Assembly (NCBI GenBank): GCA_000934455.1
Contig: KN883380.1
Coordinates: 95,446-138,882 of the forward strand
DNA from: Apostichopus parvimensis
Taxonomy: Eukaryota > Echinodermata > Holothuroidea > Aspidochirotida > Stichopodidae
Direction of reading: 5' to 3'
DNA: 43,437 nucleotides
Numbering within the stretch: the first letter of the stretch is position 1; each line of letters opens with the position of its first letter. Below the pieces are notes generated by a model that was not told the DNA's origin, did no database searches, and saw only the letters and a program-made list of their open reading frames with translations. Made by a program: the position numbers and the translations under genes. Below, in pieces: positions 1 to 10,874 of this stretch.

Positions 1-306
1 CGCGCCACAATATTGGGATTACAAGCTATACTTCTTCAAACAATACGTAAAATTCTCTACTTTGGTTGGTTATTCTCGAATTGAACAAGACAGGTAACAT
101 TTGAACGCATTTTAGTTAACAACATCCTTCCAAAAGTTGCAAGCAACAAATGGTAATCGTATTTATCCGCAACGACTCGGCGTTATCTGTACTACTACAG
201 CTCTTGCAACATAGTTCAAGTGAAAAGAAAATTCAATAGGGTTGCAGTAACAATGACCCTCTCCATTGAATATGCCTGACTAACTTTTCCCTTCACCACG
301 CACTAC
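1..306. other. Flank left of the large transposon, no gene seen
   Basis: No convincing reading frame, RNA gene or repeat is visible here. It matters as the host flank of the transposon that starts at 311; its last four bases used as the target duplication (AATG) are 307-310. Confidence 0.4.
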
Positions 307-310
307 AATG

Positions 311-327
311 CAGTTGGAAGTCTGACC
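311..327 (+). repeat. Left terminal inverted repeat
   Basis: CAGTTGGAAGTCTGACC, preceded by AATG at 307-310. It is the exact reverse complement of 11274-11290. Confidence 0.75.
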
Positions 328-608
328 TCAATATATGACCGTTATTAGCAAATTTTCGAGCACAGCTACTGAAACCGGAAGTACATGTTTCGCGCAATTC
401 CGGTTCTACGGACTTCGGTTCGCTACTTCCATGTATGAATCTAATCGGCAAAATTCGCAGACATCGCAATGTAATTCGGGCTTACGAGTATCGTAGATCG
501 ATAGAGGATACATTAGAGACTTAAATACGATCATTTCCGGGAAAAAACGAAGATTTTACCACCAGAGTAGTGCATTTTCTTTCCGACGACCAACGCTAAA
601 ACCTAAAG

Positions 609-2118
609 GTAAGTCAAATCGAGTCGCCGTTTATCGTTATGTGACTTTCGCGTCTTAGACCACTTTTTACCGTAAAAATAGCAGTTTCGTAATATTTAAG
701 CTTTAATCTTACTCATACTTGCCAGAAAAGTTGTAACTCTCCCGAAAAGTGTGATTTTTTGGTCAACGAAAGTAGTGCCCTTATGTGGTTTTGGTTGCCT
801 CGAATTTCTGTATCCTAACGTACATAATACAACAATACACGAAAACACCATATCTTATAACGTGCAGCCTAGCTCTAAATGATTACTATGTAGCGTGTGC
901 TAGTGCTAGGTTTGCAACGTCTCGTATTTATTGTGAAGTTACTAGTCGGTATAGACCTAGATTCCCTTCATTTTGTGCGTTAATATGGAAAAATCAGGTA
1001 GTCGACATGTTACGGTATTACTTAGGCCTACTGAATAGTTAAAAAATCGAGGGCATAGCGGACAGTAATAATATATATTAGGCCTAGTACTAACTGTAGG
1101 AAGTTAGGCCTAGTACTAGTACTAGTAGTACTCTAGTAATAGTACTAGTAGTACATAGACTACTAATGATAATTTATTAATATTAGAATATTAGTACTAG
1201 TAGGCTAGTACCCAAGTTACTAGTACTACTACTGTAGCCTGTAGGCATTAAGTCTTGAACTTATATCCTCGGCTAAACACTGGCACTCTGCCATCTTTAC
1301 TACCAGTAGGTCTCATTTTTAGTAGGCCTTCAAGGCTACTGACAGTGACTGACAGTATGACGTACTAGTTAACTACTACTAGTAGTAGTAGTACTAGGCC
1401 CTAGTAAATAGTAATAGAATACTACTACTACAGTAGGCCTTAGACTGATAAATTAAGTAATTAGGCATAGCCGAGTCCAATATTAATAATGGCTTAAGCC
1501 ATACTAGTCCTTAGCCTACGTCCTGTCCTTGGGTAATATTTCTTAGGCCTGGGGTTGAGAAGATTTGGACTGCATAAAATACAATCGTAGTAGAACGCCT
1601 TTGTACTTTGTATTATTTAAGGTCATAGCCCAATAATAATACTACTGGCAGCAGCAGTAGTACTAGTATTACACTTACAGTAGCTGGACTGTGTGTAAAA
1701 CACCTGTATTGGATCCATCACTTTAAGCTAAGGCCTTAGGCTCTACTGTATGCTTTAAATGTAGTTAGGTAGTGCAACATACATACACAGAAATATTACC
1801 AGCTTGCTATATACTGCTTACCCTTGATATTTTGTGATATTACAATTAGACTTATTGCTTTTACTTAAGGGATCAGAGTGTGACATTGTTTGGCTGACAA
1901 CTAGAGTTTAACATCATTGTATTTACTGGAAGGTGCTTTCTCTGATAGGTATTGTAGTAGTCATTGTTTAAAACCTTTAAAAATTTAGACAAAAGTTACA
2001 AATTTGTTAGCATTATTCACCAAGAGAGTTTCTAGCATGACGCTAGCTCAGTAATTTAAATACTGCTTTTTAATTCCTTAAAATATTGCTTACTTTTTCA
2101 TGTTTTGTATATGGACAG
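609..2118 (+). other. Probable 5'-UTR intron of the transposase transcript
   Basis: A strong donor, AAAG|GTAAGTC, falls at 608/609, and a pyrimidine-rich tract ending in ATGGACAG falls at 2118, ten bases before the first ATG of the transposase frame (2128). That would place a non-coding first exon upstream of 608 and start the coding exon at 2119. The splice sites are seen; their use is inferred. Confidence 0.45.
1030..1470. repeat. CTAGTA/TAGGCCTA low-complexity tract
   Basis: The sequence is dominated by irregular repeats of ACTAGT, AGTACT and TAGGCCT, many of them short palindromes. It lies inside the presumed 5' intron of the transposon. No coding potential is seen. Confidence 0.6.
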
Positions 2119-2127
2119 TATGTCACA

Positions 2128-4734
2128 ATGCCCAAAGAAAGTTCTTGCCACATTTTGCACCCTGAAAGACCAAGTGGACCATGTAAGGTTTGTTTGAAAG
2201 AAAAGCCACGATACTGGCACATTGGGCAAGCATTACCCAGACATGTTCAAACAGTAATTAATCTTCGTGCTGTGAATTGCAGTGATAATGACTGCATTTG
2301 TCAAGCTTGCAAGAAATACCACGCCACAGATTCTGAACATAGTTCAAAGCGTGGTGTTAAAAGATCATTATCCCAGAGTTGTGCTGTGGAGGGGTGCACA
2401 AATTTGCAAAAGCTCCACCAAACTAATTTATTATCTTTTCCTGCTGAAGTTTTACATATATATGGCTTAGATTTTTCACCAGAAAGTGCTACTCCATCAA
2501 CCATCACTGCCACATTATGTCACCATCATTACTGCAGTATTTATAACCAGTCTTCTGTCAAGCATTGTACATTGTGTGGATCGGCTAAGTCATATCTTAA
2601 CTTGTGTAGTAATGTTAGTGCTGCTCGATCATATTCTGTGGATGTCATGCAAAAGGAAGAGTTAAAAGGTGCAGCAAGTTTCAACTTATGTACTGTTTGT
2701 CATGCTGCTGTTACTAGGTATTGTAAAGGCCAGAAATTCATTGCATCCAATCGTAGCAGTAAGCCATATTTGTCATCTCTGTTACAGCCTTTCATTGAAG
2801 CCTCCTCAGCTGGTTTTATTGATTCAGTGGACGACTTTGCTTTTGCTCATACTATATCTGAGATTGGTAGAGAATTACTTAATGACAAGACATTGTTAGT
2901 TCAAAATGCCTTTAATGACTACTGTTTCAAGTTTAAGGAAGTTGTGTCCTCTGAAGGCTTAGAGGCACAGATAGCTTCTTCCCACCGTTCTCTCCATTTA
3001 TTTCTGTCTTCAGTCAGGTCAGCAATAGGTGAATGTATCATTACTTCTTGTATTCAAGGAAATAACAGGTGTGGAACTATGATGAGAAGGTATGGAACTG
3101 ATCTGTGTACAGCTCTTCACCTTACCTTATACAATCAGAAATCGTCTCAAGCTGTTCAAGCTGAACCAGCACCTTCTACTTCAGTACCATCTTTGTGGAA
3201 CATGCATCTTTCTGACATTTCAAGTGAAATAAATCAAAACTTGTCTGCAAGTGCTAGAGATATTATTTCTCAGGACAGGTCCACATCGTACAGTTTGGAT
3301 ACATTTGATTTTGTATCTGAAATTAAACGTATTCCTGCTGTCGTCTGGAATTTGGTTGTAGCATGCACACAAGGTACATCAGAACTTTCAGCAACCCATT
3401 TTAATAGCAGATTTAACTGGAGTGAGCACTTTCTTGCTGATACTCATCCATCCGAGGCAGTCAGTCGGTCAAAGTTAATGAAACGTTATTTTATTGTTTG
3501 CAGTCTTTTGTATACAACTAATGAATCTTGTTTTAGTCATCTTCACATGGCTATTTCTGACCTGGTTGATCGGTTTACATCTTCCTCAACTTTATGCTTC
3601 AATTACCTCTCAAACTTTGGTATAACTGTGTCTAAAAGCACTTTCCTTCGTTTTCAAACCACCATTTCAAAGGCTGAAATGAATGATAAGCCAGTTATTC
3701 TTTCAAACAGTTTCTGTGTGGCATCAGTGGACAACATCGATAGGAATAGTGCTTATGCATCTGTCAAAGTTGGTCAGGCCAATAGGGGTTTTCATGGAAC
3801 ATCTGTTCAGTCTGTTGAACCGTTGCCTGTTACAACTTCTATTGGCAGTGCTGCAGGTAAGTCAGTACATAGTTATAATAGAGTAGGTCAATGCAGTAAT
3901 TTATCAGTTGATGATATCAGGGATTACCAAGCCTCATCAAACCAAACTTATTCAGCAGTAATGTCTGTTAGGAATCCTTTTCGTGTCCTTTCAGTTAATG
4001 ATTTTTCTCTTTCTGAAAGTGAAGCCACTGCTCTCTCTTGTTTTGAAAGGAAAGTTTTTTGTTACATGCTTGTCAAGCAGTTGCAATACTCTAGACATCC
4101 AGACATTGTCATGCCAGATCTGAAAACATGTTTTACAGACCTGGATTGTTCCACAGAGAAGTCAACAGTCCATTACATTTCCATTCTACCTGAGCCAGCT
4201 GAAAGTCAGCAAACCATTCTTAATGTTTTAGACATACTTTATCGGAAGCACCAAGTTGGTTCGCAGATACAGCACTTGGTTGTTGCTGGTGACTGTAAAA
4301 CATATGATGTCATCCTTAACTTGAAACGACTGTACGGCGAAGAACTAGACTGGGTAATCCCATATTTGGGAGAGTGGCACCTCCTGAAAAACAGTCAACC
4401 ACCTTTAATGAAATTGTACTCAGATGCTGGCCTGAAGACACTTTTGTCCCAGTTTCATAAGGGTAAAACCCTGCAAACTGTTCTTTGTGCTTCTGGGTTT
4501 AAGAAAACCCATCACTTTCTTTTGCAGTCATGGGAGGCACTGTATAGGCACATTCTTCATTTGTATATTTCCGATGAGTCTAGACTTGACCAATCTTTCT
4601 TTACTCTACTAGAGAAAGAGATTGGGCAGAAGAAGTCTAATCTGTTTCCAACTATTTTCAATAGTCCATTGATGGAACATCTTGAGGCTGTTTACATTAC
4701 CTTTAAGGAATTTGTTCAGTCTAAGTGTATGTAA
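2128..4734 (+). CDS. Transposase, N-terminal part: Cys-rich zinc region and DDE-like core, ending at a premature TAA
   Basis: 868 codons from the first ATG (2128, with A at -3). The open frame begins earlier, but there is no ATG before 2128. Residues about 1-190 hold clusters of Cys and His (for example C-x2-C, C-x4-C and CHHHYC groupings) typical of a zinc-binding N-terminus. The middle is featureless. From about residue 530 the catalytic-type motifs appear: D535-N-I-D538 (VDNID), then G-D722-C-K and G-E749-W-H-x2-K-N. These resemble the first two acidic positions of a DDE-type transposase. The frame stops at TAA 4732-4734, but the same frame continues open and in register with the expected downstream domains, so this is the first half of one interrupted protein of about 1,719 codons. 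If translated alone it would lack the third acidic residue, the nuclease and the CXC cluster. Confidence 0.78.
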   Translation: MPKESSCHILHPERPSGPCKVCLKEKPRYWHIGQALPRHVQTVINLRAVNCSDNDCICQACKKYHATDSEHSSKRGVKRSLSQSCAVEGCTNLQKLHQTNLLSFPAEVLHIYGLDFSPESATPSTITATLCHHHYCSIYNQSSVKHCTLCGSAKSYLNLCSNVSAARSYSVDVMQKEELKGAASFNLCTVCHAAVTRYCKGQKFIASNRSSKPYLSSLLQPFIEASSAGFIDSVDDFAFAHTISEIGRELLNDKTLLVQNAFNDYCFKFKEVVSSEGLEAQIASSHRSLHLFLSSVRSAIGECIITSCIQGNNRCGTMMRRYGTDLCTALHLTLYNQKSSQAVQAEPAPSTSVPSLWNMHLSDISSEINQNLSASARDIISQDRSTSYSLDTFDFVSEIKRIPAVVWNLVVACTQGTSELSATHFNSRFNWSEHFLADTHPSEAVSRSKLMKRYFIVCSLLYTTNESCFSHLHMAISDLVDRFTSSSTLCFNYLSNFGITVSKSTFLRFQTTISKAEMNDKPVILSNSFCVASVDNIDRNSAYASVKVGQANRGFHGTSVQSVEPLPVTTSIGSAAGKSVHSYNRVGQCSNLSVDDIRDYQASSNQTYSAVMSVRNPFRVLSVNDFSLSESEATALSCFERKVFCYMLVKQLQYSRHPDIVMPDLKTCFTDLDCSTEKSTVHYISILPEPAESQQTILNVLDILYRKHQVGSQIQHLVVAGDCKTYDVILNLKRLYGEELDWVIPYLGEWHLLKNSQPPLMKLYSDAGLKTLLSQFHKGKTLQTVLCASGFKKTHHFLLQSWEALYRHILHLYISDESRLDQSFFTLLEKEIGQKKSNLFPTIFNSPLMEHLEAVYITFKEFVQSKCM
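4732..4734 (+). other. In-frame TAA interrupting the transposase
   Basis: The frames before and after share the same phase (2128 and 4777 are both position 1). The 14 codons between this stop and the next ATG also read as ordinary protein, so one nonsense codon accounts for the whole break. The following base is G; nothing nearby suggests programmed readthrough. Confidence 0.8.
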
Positions 4735-7287
4735 GACACAACCTTTCAGTTTTGGTCAAATTTTTGTTTGAGAGACATGATGTTTTATGGAGGTTTGTAT
4801 ATGTCTATCAGATCTAGGGATTTTAGTCTTAGAGGTGCATGTGTTCGCCAGATGTGTCCATTATTTCATGCGATGGATCGAACCAATTATCTAAGAGTAG
4901 TTCCCATCCACATTGCAACTTTAAAAACTTGCCCTAGTTATGTTTTACGTCATCTTGAGGCAGGTGCTTTTGCTGTCAGTTTCAGCGGCAACCATAATCA
5001 GTGTGTAGCGCTAGATGAGGCTCATGAGATGGGCATTAACAAAGACATGAAAATGGCCATGAATGCAACCGATCCTCAAGGACTCAATCGACTTATGCAT
5101 TATTTACCTTTCAGGTCACGTGTTACCAATAACTTAGCAAAGCAGGTGAAGCCTTTCCGTAGTTCTTTAGAAGTTGATTCAGCCAACCATTCTGTGATAG
5201 AGTCCAATATTCGATGCTATCTAGAAAAATTAAGACAGTCTAAAGTGTTTAGCATCTCAGATCGAGTAGCCCTTGTCCATTTGTTTGATGAGAAGGTGGC
5301 AAGCCCCCTTGTTACTACTGATCTTACTACTTTCTATTCAGTTGGTGAGACAGACTTTATTTCCTATGTGTCATGTTTTATAATAGCAGAAGCTTCTGCT
5401 AAACCCTCCAGAAAGCGAAGGAACCTTCACACTTTTGCAGATAAGAAGAAAACAACGATCAAGAAGCGCCAAGAACTGAAAGATCATAAGTTGCAAATTG
5501 CTTGTCTTCGAAAGCAGGTAGCATGGTCTAAAAGCAACAATGCTGCTGTGTCTTCCCTTAACCAGTTTATTCCTCTTCCTAGGGCCATCTGTGACAGTGA
5601 TGGCATCCCCAACAAAGGTAACAAGGCAGCTTCTGCCTCTTTTCTGCAGAAAAGGCTTCCACAGACTTTCTGTGAAAAGCCTTGTCATGAACATCTTTCA
5701 TCTGGTGGTGTTTGTGTTATTATGGAAGGTATGTTCATGATCAACCTCACAAGACCCCTAGATTGTCACAAGACATTTGGTGACTATGCTTCATTTTTGT
5801 ATAAGCAGTGGGTTGTATATGCAGTTCGTTTTTTGAAGGCTTCTGAGGTTCACATCATTTTTGACCATCCTGGAAGGCATGGTGTTTTGCCCAAAGACAT
5901 AGAGCGTCAGCGTCGGGATGAGCATTCTACTGCATCTCATAGTGATGATTGCATTACAATAATTTCATCTTCTACACCTAAGCCTGGAAATTGGACACAA
6001 TTTATATCGAACCGAAAACAGAAACGCCTACTTGTATCATTCTTATCACATGAGGTTATGCAGATTGCTCAATTGGTTGACACCTGTCCTGGGAGACTAG
6101 TGACTGCTGGAGGGTTTGATGGCGAACATACAGACAAAGCCAGTGAACTAATTGATGGTACTGTGTCCTTTGTTCCTTCTCTTTTTTCTGACCATGAAGA
6201 AGGCGATTCACGTGTTTGGTTCCATGCTAGTAAAACAACCTGTAAAAGCATTGTTATATTCAGTCCAGATCGAGACACTTTTCATATTGGTCTTCTCTTT
6301 ATGCAGTCGACTTTTGCTAACAAATTTGTGTATGTACAGCTTAGAAAGCAATTCAGGAATGACTTGTTTGTGTTGGTTGGTGATGTTTGTTCTTCACTCT
6401 TGAAAGACTTCGACCTTCAGTCTCTTGGTGACAGATTGGAACTTGCTCCATCTTTCTTGAAGATGGTTTTTATTTGTAGCGGTTGTGATTATGTTTCATT
6501 TTTCAAGGGGCAGTCCAAATTGACTTTCCTCAAAGCTTTCTTTCGGCACGCCAAATTTATTACAGGTGGCGTCCAGCCTGGACTTCTGCTGGCTGATTCT
6601 TGTCATTCGGAGGAAGGTTTATATGCATTTTATAGACTTATTGGCTCAGTTTACTTCCAGACTCATGCAGGTGGATTTTCGGAGGATAATCCCGAAGAAC
6701 TTTTTCACTCTTTGTACACACCAGAAATAAATGAACTAGACCATCACAAAGCTTTTGTTTCGAAGATTCGTGAAGGTCATTTTCATCGTATTTCTGATGA
6801 GTCATACTGGATGCCATCTGCATCAGCCTTGTATTATCATTGGCTACGCTGTTGTTGGACTTCTCAGCTTTGGGCACAAGCATGCTCAGGTAAAGTTATA
6901 GTTCCTGATGTGTCAAGTTATGGCTGGAAGAAGATAGATGCAGGGTTACAGGCTATTTGGGATACTCCAGAGAATTTATCTCATATTGCAGAAGTGACCC
7001 ATTTCTTGAAAACTGGTTGCAAATGCAAGACAGGCTGCAGTTTTAAGAGATGCAAGTGTGTTAGGATGGAGACAAGTTGTGGACCATCATGTTCATGCTT
7101 TAATTGCCAAAATAGGTTGGAGACAAGCAGAGCAGTAAGTGACAGAGATGATATTAGTGAAGTAGAAAGCAGCTCTGACTATACCACATCAGAGTCTGAC
7201 AGTGATGTGGACCAACCATTTCATACTCCAGGTCATATTCCTACTTCATTCACTGCTTCAGACTCAGACTCTGAGGATATGTATTAG
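4735..7287 (+). CDS. Transposase, C-terminal part: DEAHE motif, XPG/FEN1-like nuclease, CXC cluster
   Basis: 850 open codons follow the TAA; the first ATG is 4777 (836 aa if started there). Numbering from that ATG, residues about 80-85 read LDEAHE, which matches the conserved Asp/Glu motif in invertebrate transposase-like proteins, where the Glu is a likely third catalytic acid (E84). Residues about 470-590 look like an XPG/FEN1-type nuclease: H-E-E474ff-G-D, then S-P-D498-R-D500, then S-G-C-D571-Y followed by a Phe/Gly-Lys helix-hairpin-like stretch. Residues about 747-783 form a dense cysteine cluster (CKCKTGC, CKC, CSCFNC) like the CXC motif of tesmin/TSO1 proteins, a DNA-binding zinc fold. 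The C-terminal tail is Ser/Asp/Glu-rich. Without readthrough or reinitiation this half is not expected to be made. Confidence 0.75.
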   Translation, partial: DTTFQFWSNFCLRDMMFYGGLYMSIRSRDFSLRGACVRQMCPLFHAMDRTNYLRVVPIHIATLKTCPSYVLRHLEAGAFAVSFSGNHNQCVALDEAHEMGINKDMKMAMNATDPQGLNRLMHYLPFRSRVTNNLAKQVKPFRSSLEVDSANHSVIESNIRCYLEKLRQSKVFSISDRVALVHLFDEKVASPLVTTDLTTFYSVGETDFISYVSCFIIAEASAKPSRKRRNLHTFADKKKTTIKKRQELKDHKLQIACLRKQVAWSKSNNAAVSSLNQFIPLPRAICDSDGIPNKGNKAASASFLQKRLPQTFCEKPCHEHLSSGGVCVIMEGMFMINLTRPLDCHKTFGDYASFLYKQWVVYAVRFLKASEVHIIFDHPGRHGVLPKDIERQRRDEHSTASHSDDCITIISSSTPKPGNWTQFISNRKQKRLLVSFLSHEVMQIAQLVDTCPGRLVTAGGFDGEHTDKASELIDGTVSFVPSLFSDHEEGDSRVWFHASKTTCKSIVIFSPDRDTFHIGLLFMQSTFANKFVYVQLRKQFRNDLFVLVGDVCSSLLKDFDLQSLGDRLELAPSFLKMVFICSGCDYVSFFKGQSKLTFLKAFFRHAKFITGGVQPGLLLADSCHSEEGLYAFYRLIGSVYFQTHAGGFSEDNPEELFHSLYTPEINELDHHKAFVSKIREGHFHRISDESYWMPSASALYYHWLRCCWTSQLWAQACSGKVIVPDVSSYGWKKIDAGLQAIWDTPENLSHIAEVTHFLKTGCKCKTGCSFKRCKCVRMETSCGPSCSCFNCQNRLETSRAVSDRDDISEVESSSDYTTSESDSDVDQPFHTPGHIPTSFTASDSDSEDMY

Positions 7288-7860
7288 TCACATGTTTTTG
7301 AACATTGTTTTTGTAGTAATGATCTTTCTCATTTTGTCTGCAGGTTTTCAGAACTTACATTATTGGGAGTATTTATCTTTACAAACTTGTCTTGTTCTTT
7401 AATGAATATCATTAACTCTTTTTTTTGTTCAGTGCAGCCGTACTATGCAACAACATGGTGTAGACTGGTAACTGAACTGCCACCATCTACTGTCAGTTGT
7501 ATCGGTAGTGTATGCTACATTCAGATGTAAGTATAAGTGTACTTGAGGGAAGGGAGGGGGGCGAGGGGGAAAACAAAGGGGATGGGAAGAAAGCAGGGGA
7601 AGTAGGTGGGGTAATTTGAGGCATCATTAGTGAAGTGAATTGGCTTGCAATACTTAAATAGTCAAACTTGGGGATTTAAAGAACAAAAGCATCATGTTGA
7701 TTTACTATGTCAAATCATGGGGCTTTCACTTTGGAATTTATGGTTTAATACTTATTGGAAGATTTTACTGGTGGTAAAAGAAAAAAAATCCTAAAATCTA
7801 TTCATTTAAAAGCTTGCCATTGGAATGTAATGTCCTACTGAAAAACTGCCAATATAGAAA
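7288..7860 (+). other. Non-coding sequence after the transposase stop
   Basis: There are two good 3' splice-acceptor look-alikes (TTTGTCTGCAG near 7343 and TTTTTTTGTTCAG near 7432) and a G-rich stretch around 7550-7610. No reading frame is supported. The acceptors may reflect an alternative 3' exon or chance. Confidence 0.35.
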
Positions 7861-7869
7861 GTTATCTTG

Positions 7870-8990
7870 CATCTTGCCAGTGACCAGTCACTTATAGTCT
7901 TTCATGTGTGTGTTACAAGCAGAACACTAAAATGTGCATTCCCAATCAGGGGACAAAAACATTATCTTGCCCAAAAAAAAGGAATCTGTTATTCACTATT
8001 GATAATTACATGTACTCTTGAAGCCTTTGATAAATGTATGCCTCATACAAATTATTGTCATTGACTTAGTCTTTCCTGTATGTGTTACACTCAAAACACT
8101 AAATGTGCTCTCCTATTCAGGAGCCAAAAAATATCTTGCCAAAAATAATAAAATCTTCCATAAACTTTGGATATTTATGTTTCCATTTACTCCTGAAGCC
8201 TTTGATGTATGTATGCCACATACAAGTTACTACCATTGACTTTTAGTCTTTCTTGTGTGTGTTACATGCAGAACACTCAAATGTGCTTTCCCATTCAGGA
8301 GACAAGAAAAAGTATCTTCCTAATAAACAAGGAAGCTTTCATTCACTTTTGATATTTACCTTCCATTTACTGTATGTATGCCACATACAAATTATTGCCA
8401 TTGACTTAGTCTTTCTTGTGTGTGTTACATGCAAAACACTAAAATTTGCTGTCCCATTCAGGAGACAAGCAAAAAAATCTTGCAAAATATAACATCTTTC
8501 ATTCACTTTTGATATTTACATTCCATTTACTGTATGTATGTTACATACAAACTATTGCCATTAACTTAGTCTTTCCTGTGTGTGTTACATGCAAACACTA
8601 AAATTTGCTGTCCCATGCAGGAGACAAGAAAAAATATCTTGCCAAAAATAATATCTTTCATTCACTTTTGATATTTCCATTTACTCTTGAAGCCTTCAGT
8701 GGACAAAAAACCACAACATTATTGCCAAGTTATTGCCATTGACTAATAGTCTTTCCTGTGTGTTACTTACACACAGAACACTAAAATGTGCTCTTCCCAT
8801 TCAGTGGACAAGAGAAACTTTTCTTGCCAAAAATTAAGAAACCTTTCATTAAATTTTAATAGTTACATTTCCATTTACTCTGGAAGCCTTGATGTATGTA
8901 TGTCACATACAAATTATTGCCATTGCCTATAGTATTTGATGTGTGTGTTACACATAAATTTCTCTAAGGTGCTTCCAAATGTATATTTGC
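7870..8990 (+). repeat. ~160-185 bp tandem repeat, about seven diverged copies
   Basis: The phrase TTGCCATTGACTTAGTCTTTC followed by TGTGTGTTACATGC, AACACTAAAATGTGC and CCCATTCAGGAGACA recurs near 7887, 8051, 8231, 8393, 8554, 8733 and 8917. Units also share CATTCACTTTTGATATTTAC and TGTATGTATGCCACATAC. Divergence and small indels mean it is an old minisatellite or satellite. It lies inside the transposon, 3' of the coding region. Confidence 0.85.
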
Positions 8991-9531
8991 AAAGAAAAAA
9001 ACTTATTCCCAAAAGAAGGAAAGTTTTATTCATTCTTGAAGTCTTTTTGTTTTGTTACAGTATGTTGTATTAAGACTGTTGCAACAATTTCACCGGTATT
9101 CAGTCTAAGGTCAACCCCCCAAAATGTATTCATGTACTTAACATACCTCATTCTTACGGTGAACAGAGAGCTTTCCAGATTTTATTACATCCTCATGTAT
9201 ATTACCTCATATCTAAAGCCTTCATATAAGAGTTTATTTATATAAATCATTTTAAGTTATCTGTCAAGTTTTAAGCCATATATTTACTTTCTACTTTAAC
9301 CATTTACTTTTCTATATCTGTTCATTAATTTAAATCTTATGTTTTATGTCAAAGTTATATCTCACCATCTCATAATACTTAGTACCATTTCATAATTAAC
9401 TTGTATTCAAGATGCAAAAGTTTGTCAAACCATCCCTCCTGCCACCTGAACTGTTTTTGCTATGTCATGCAAAACACTATGCCACCTTGTAATACAGTCA
9501 TAATGTACTTGACACTATATCAGACAATATT

Positions 9532-9735
9532 ATTGTATGAAGTCTTCATTGTATGAAGTGTGTGTTTCATTTTAATAAGTATTCAAATTTTTAAGCCATT
9601 CCTTCCATTTTATCAAAGTGTTTCACTTTGCTGTTGATTGTATGAAGTCTTCACTGTATGAAGTGTGTGTTTCATTTCAAGTATTATTCAAGTTTTATAA
9701 ACCGTTCCTTCCATTTTATCAAAGTATTTCACTTT
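9532..9735 (+). repeat. ~104-bp direct duplication
   Basis: Two adjacent copies (about 9532-9630 and 9636-9735) each run from ATTGTATGAAGTCTTCA through TTCCATTTTATCAAAGT and TTTCACTTTG. They differ at a few bases and by a small indel. Confidence 0.8.
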
Positions 9736-9859
9736 GAAGTGACTGATGTAAATTATACAACCTTTATTGCATGTCTTCATTTTCTTCCATGTATCTAAAA
9801 TATATTTCATATTGTCACAGTACATTAAAACATGTTCTTTCAAGGGGAGTGTCAAGGAA

Positions 9860-9866
9860 TTAATAA
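9860..9866 (+). terminator. Possible polyadenylation signal (AATAAA)
   Basis: GGAATTAATAAAAGACC contains the canonical hexamer on the plus strand, about 2.6 kb after the transposase stop. Another AATAAA occurs near 8145. Either could end the transposase transcript; position alone does not decide. Confidence 0.25.
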
Positions 9867-10019
9867 AAGACCAGGCAACTCTCTTTCCATTGTTTGACTA
9901 ATGTTTGTCTCTATGCATTTACAAAAAGAAGAAAGCAGCCCCTACTCCAAAAAATTTTTGGTTTTTTATCCGTAGTAACTAATGTATCCAAACGTGTACT
10001 GTAAGTGAGCTTTAAGTCA

Positions 10020-10260
10020 TAGTTCCCATCCCGAAGCACAGCAAACCCACCTTATCCCTCCGAAATACCCTAACCCTTCCCAAAGCTGGTACACACCCCA
10101 CTCATCCCCAAGCTGGTAAACACCACATCCTTCCCCGAATCCCCTAAGCCGACTACATCCCCTCCCAAAAACCCCTAAACACACCACACCCCCCCCCAAA
10201 GCCCCTAAACACCCCTCCCCTACACACTACACCCCTACCCAAGCCCCAGTACTTCACTCC
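10020..10260. repeat. C-rich, degenerate CCCTAAACACC-type tract
   Basis: Irregular repetition of CCCCTAAACACC, CCCAAGCTGGTA and C-runs on the plus strand. No gene is seen; the minus-strand frame here is Gly/Trp-rich only because of the repeat. Confidence 0.6.
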
Positions 10261-10835
10261 TTTATAAACAAGTGGTTATGTTATGTAATATATCAATCAA
10301 CAAAAAGATTGGTATTGACTGGAAAACTGTTAACTGATGTTCATTCATGGATAGAAGCAACAGATGAGGACCCAGCTTTGCAGATTCTCACTGAGTAAAG
10401 GCTATTGTTGAACTATTGTAAGGTGGGTAAGTATAAAACATTTGGTATTGTAGGTGTAAATCATTGGGTATTGTGGAAGTTCCTTACAATTAAGCAACAG
10501 ACTTGGAAAGTTTGTGTTACCTTCACAATTACCACCAATGATCTTACCAGAAATTCAACACATGCATCCCCTCCCCCTCTTGCCACTCTTACCCCTCCCA
10601 TATGCAGCTCTCAGTAATTCCACGTTTTACCTACTCATACATTAGAATTGGGGACAAAATTTCTTCAAAACCCAAGCACAACTTACATTACTTAATTTCA
10701 CGCTACAAAACCTAACATTCTTAATAGACCGGACACTGTAGGAATGGGTTCCACTACATTGAAAACGATTTGAGTGAAGTCTTGTCGGTTGTAGCACAGA
10801 GCATGCAAACGGCTTGGCGAAAGTCTACCTAATTT

Positions 10836-10874
10836 CAAAATGGCGGCGGCAGCAACAAAGTCGCGCGTGTCGAG
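10836..10874 (+). promoter_or_regulatory. YY1-like AAAATGGCGGC box with a short ATG exon and splice donor
   Basis: AAAATGGCGGC matches the YY1-type initiator element often found over start codons. The ATG at 10840 opens a 35-base frame (Met followed by a run of Ala, then T-K-S-R-V-S) that meets GAG|GTAATC at 10874/10875, a plausible splice donor. It lies about 420 bp inside the right end of the transposon. No downstream exon was identified, so a second transcript is only a possibility. Confidence 0.3.

Noticed and set aside
785..1042. 85-codon frame upstream of the transposase
   Set aside because: It starts at a non-ATG codon, lies in the presumed intron and shows no protein features.
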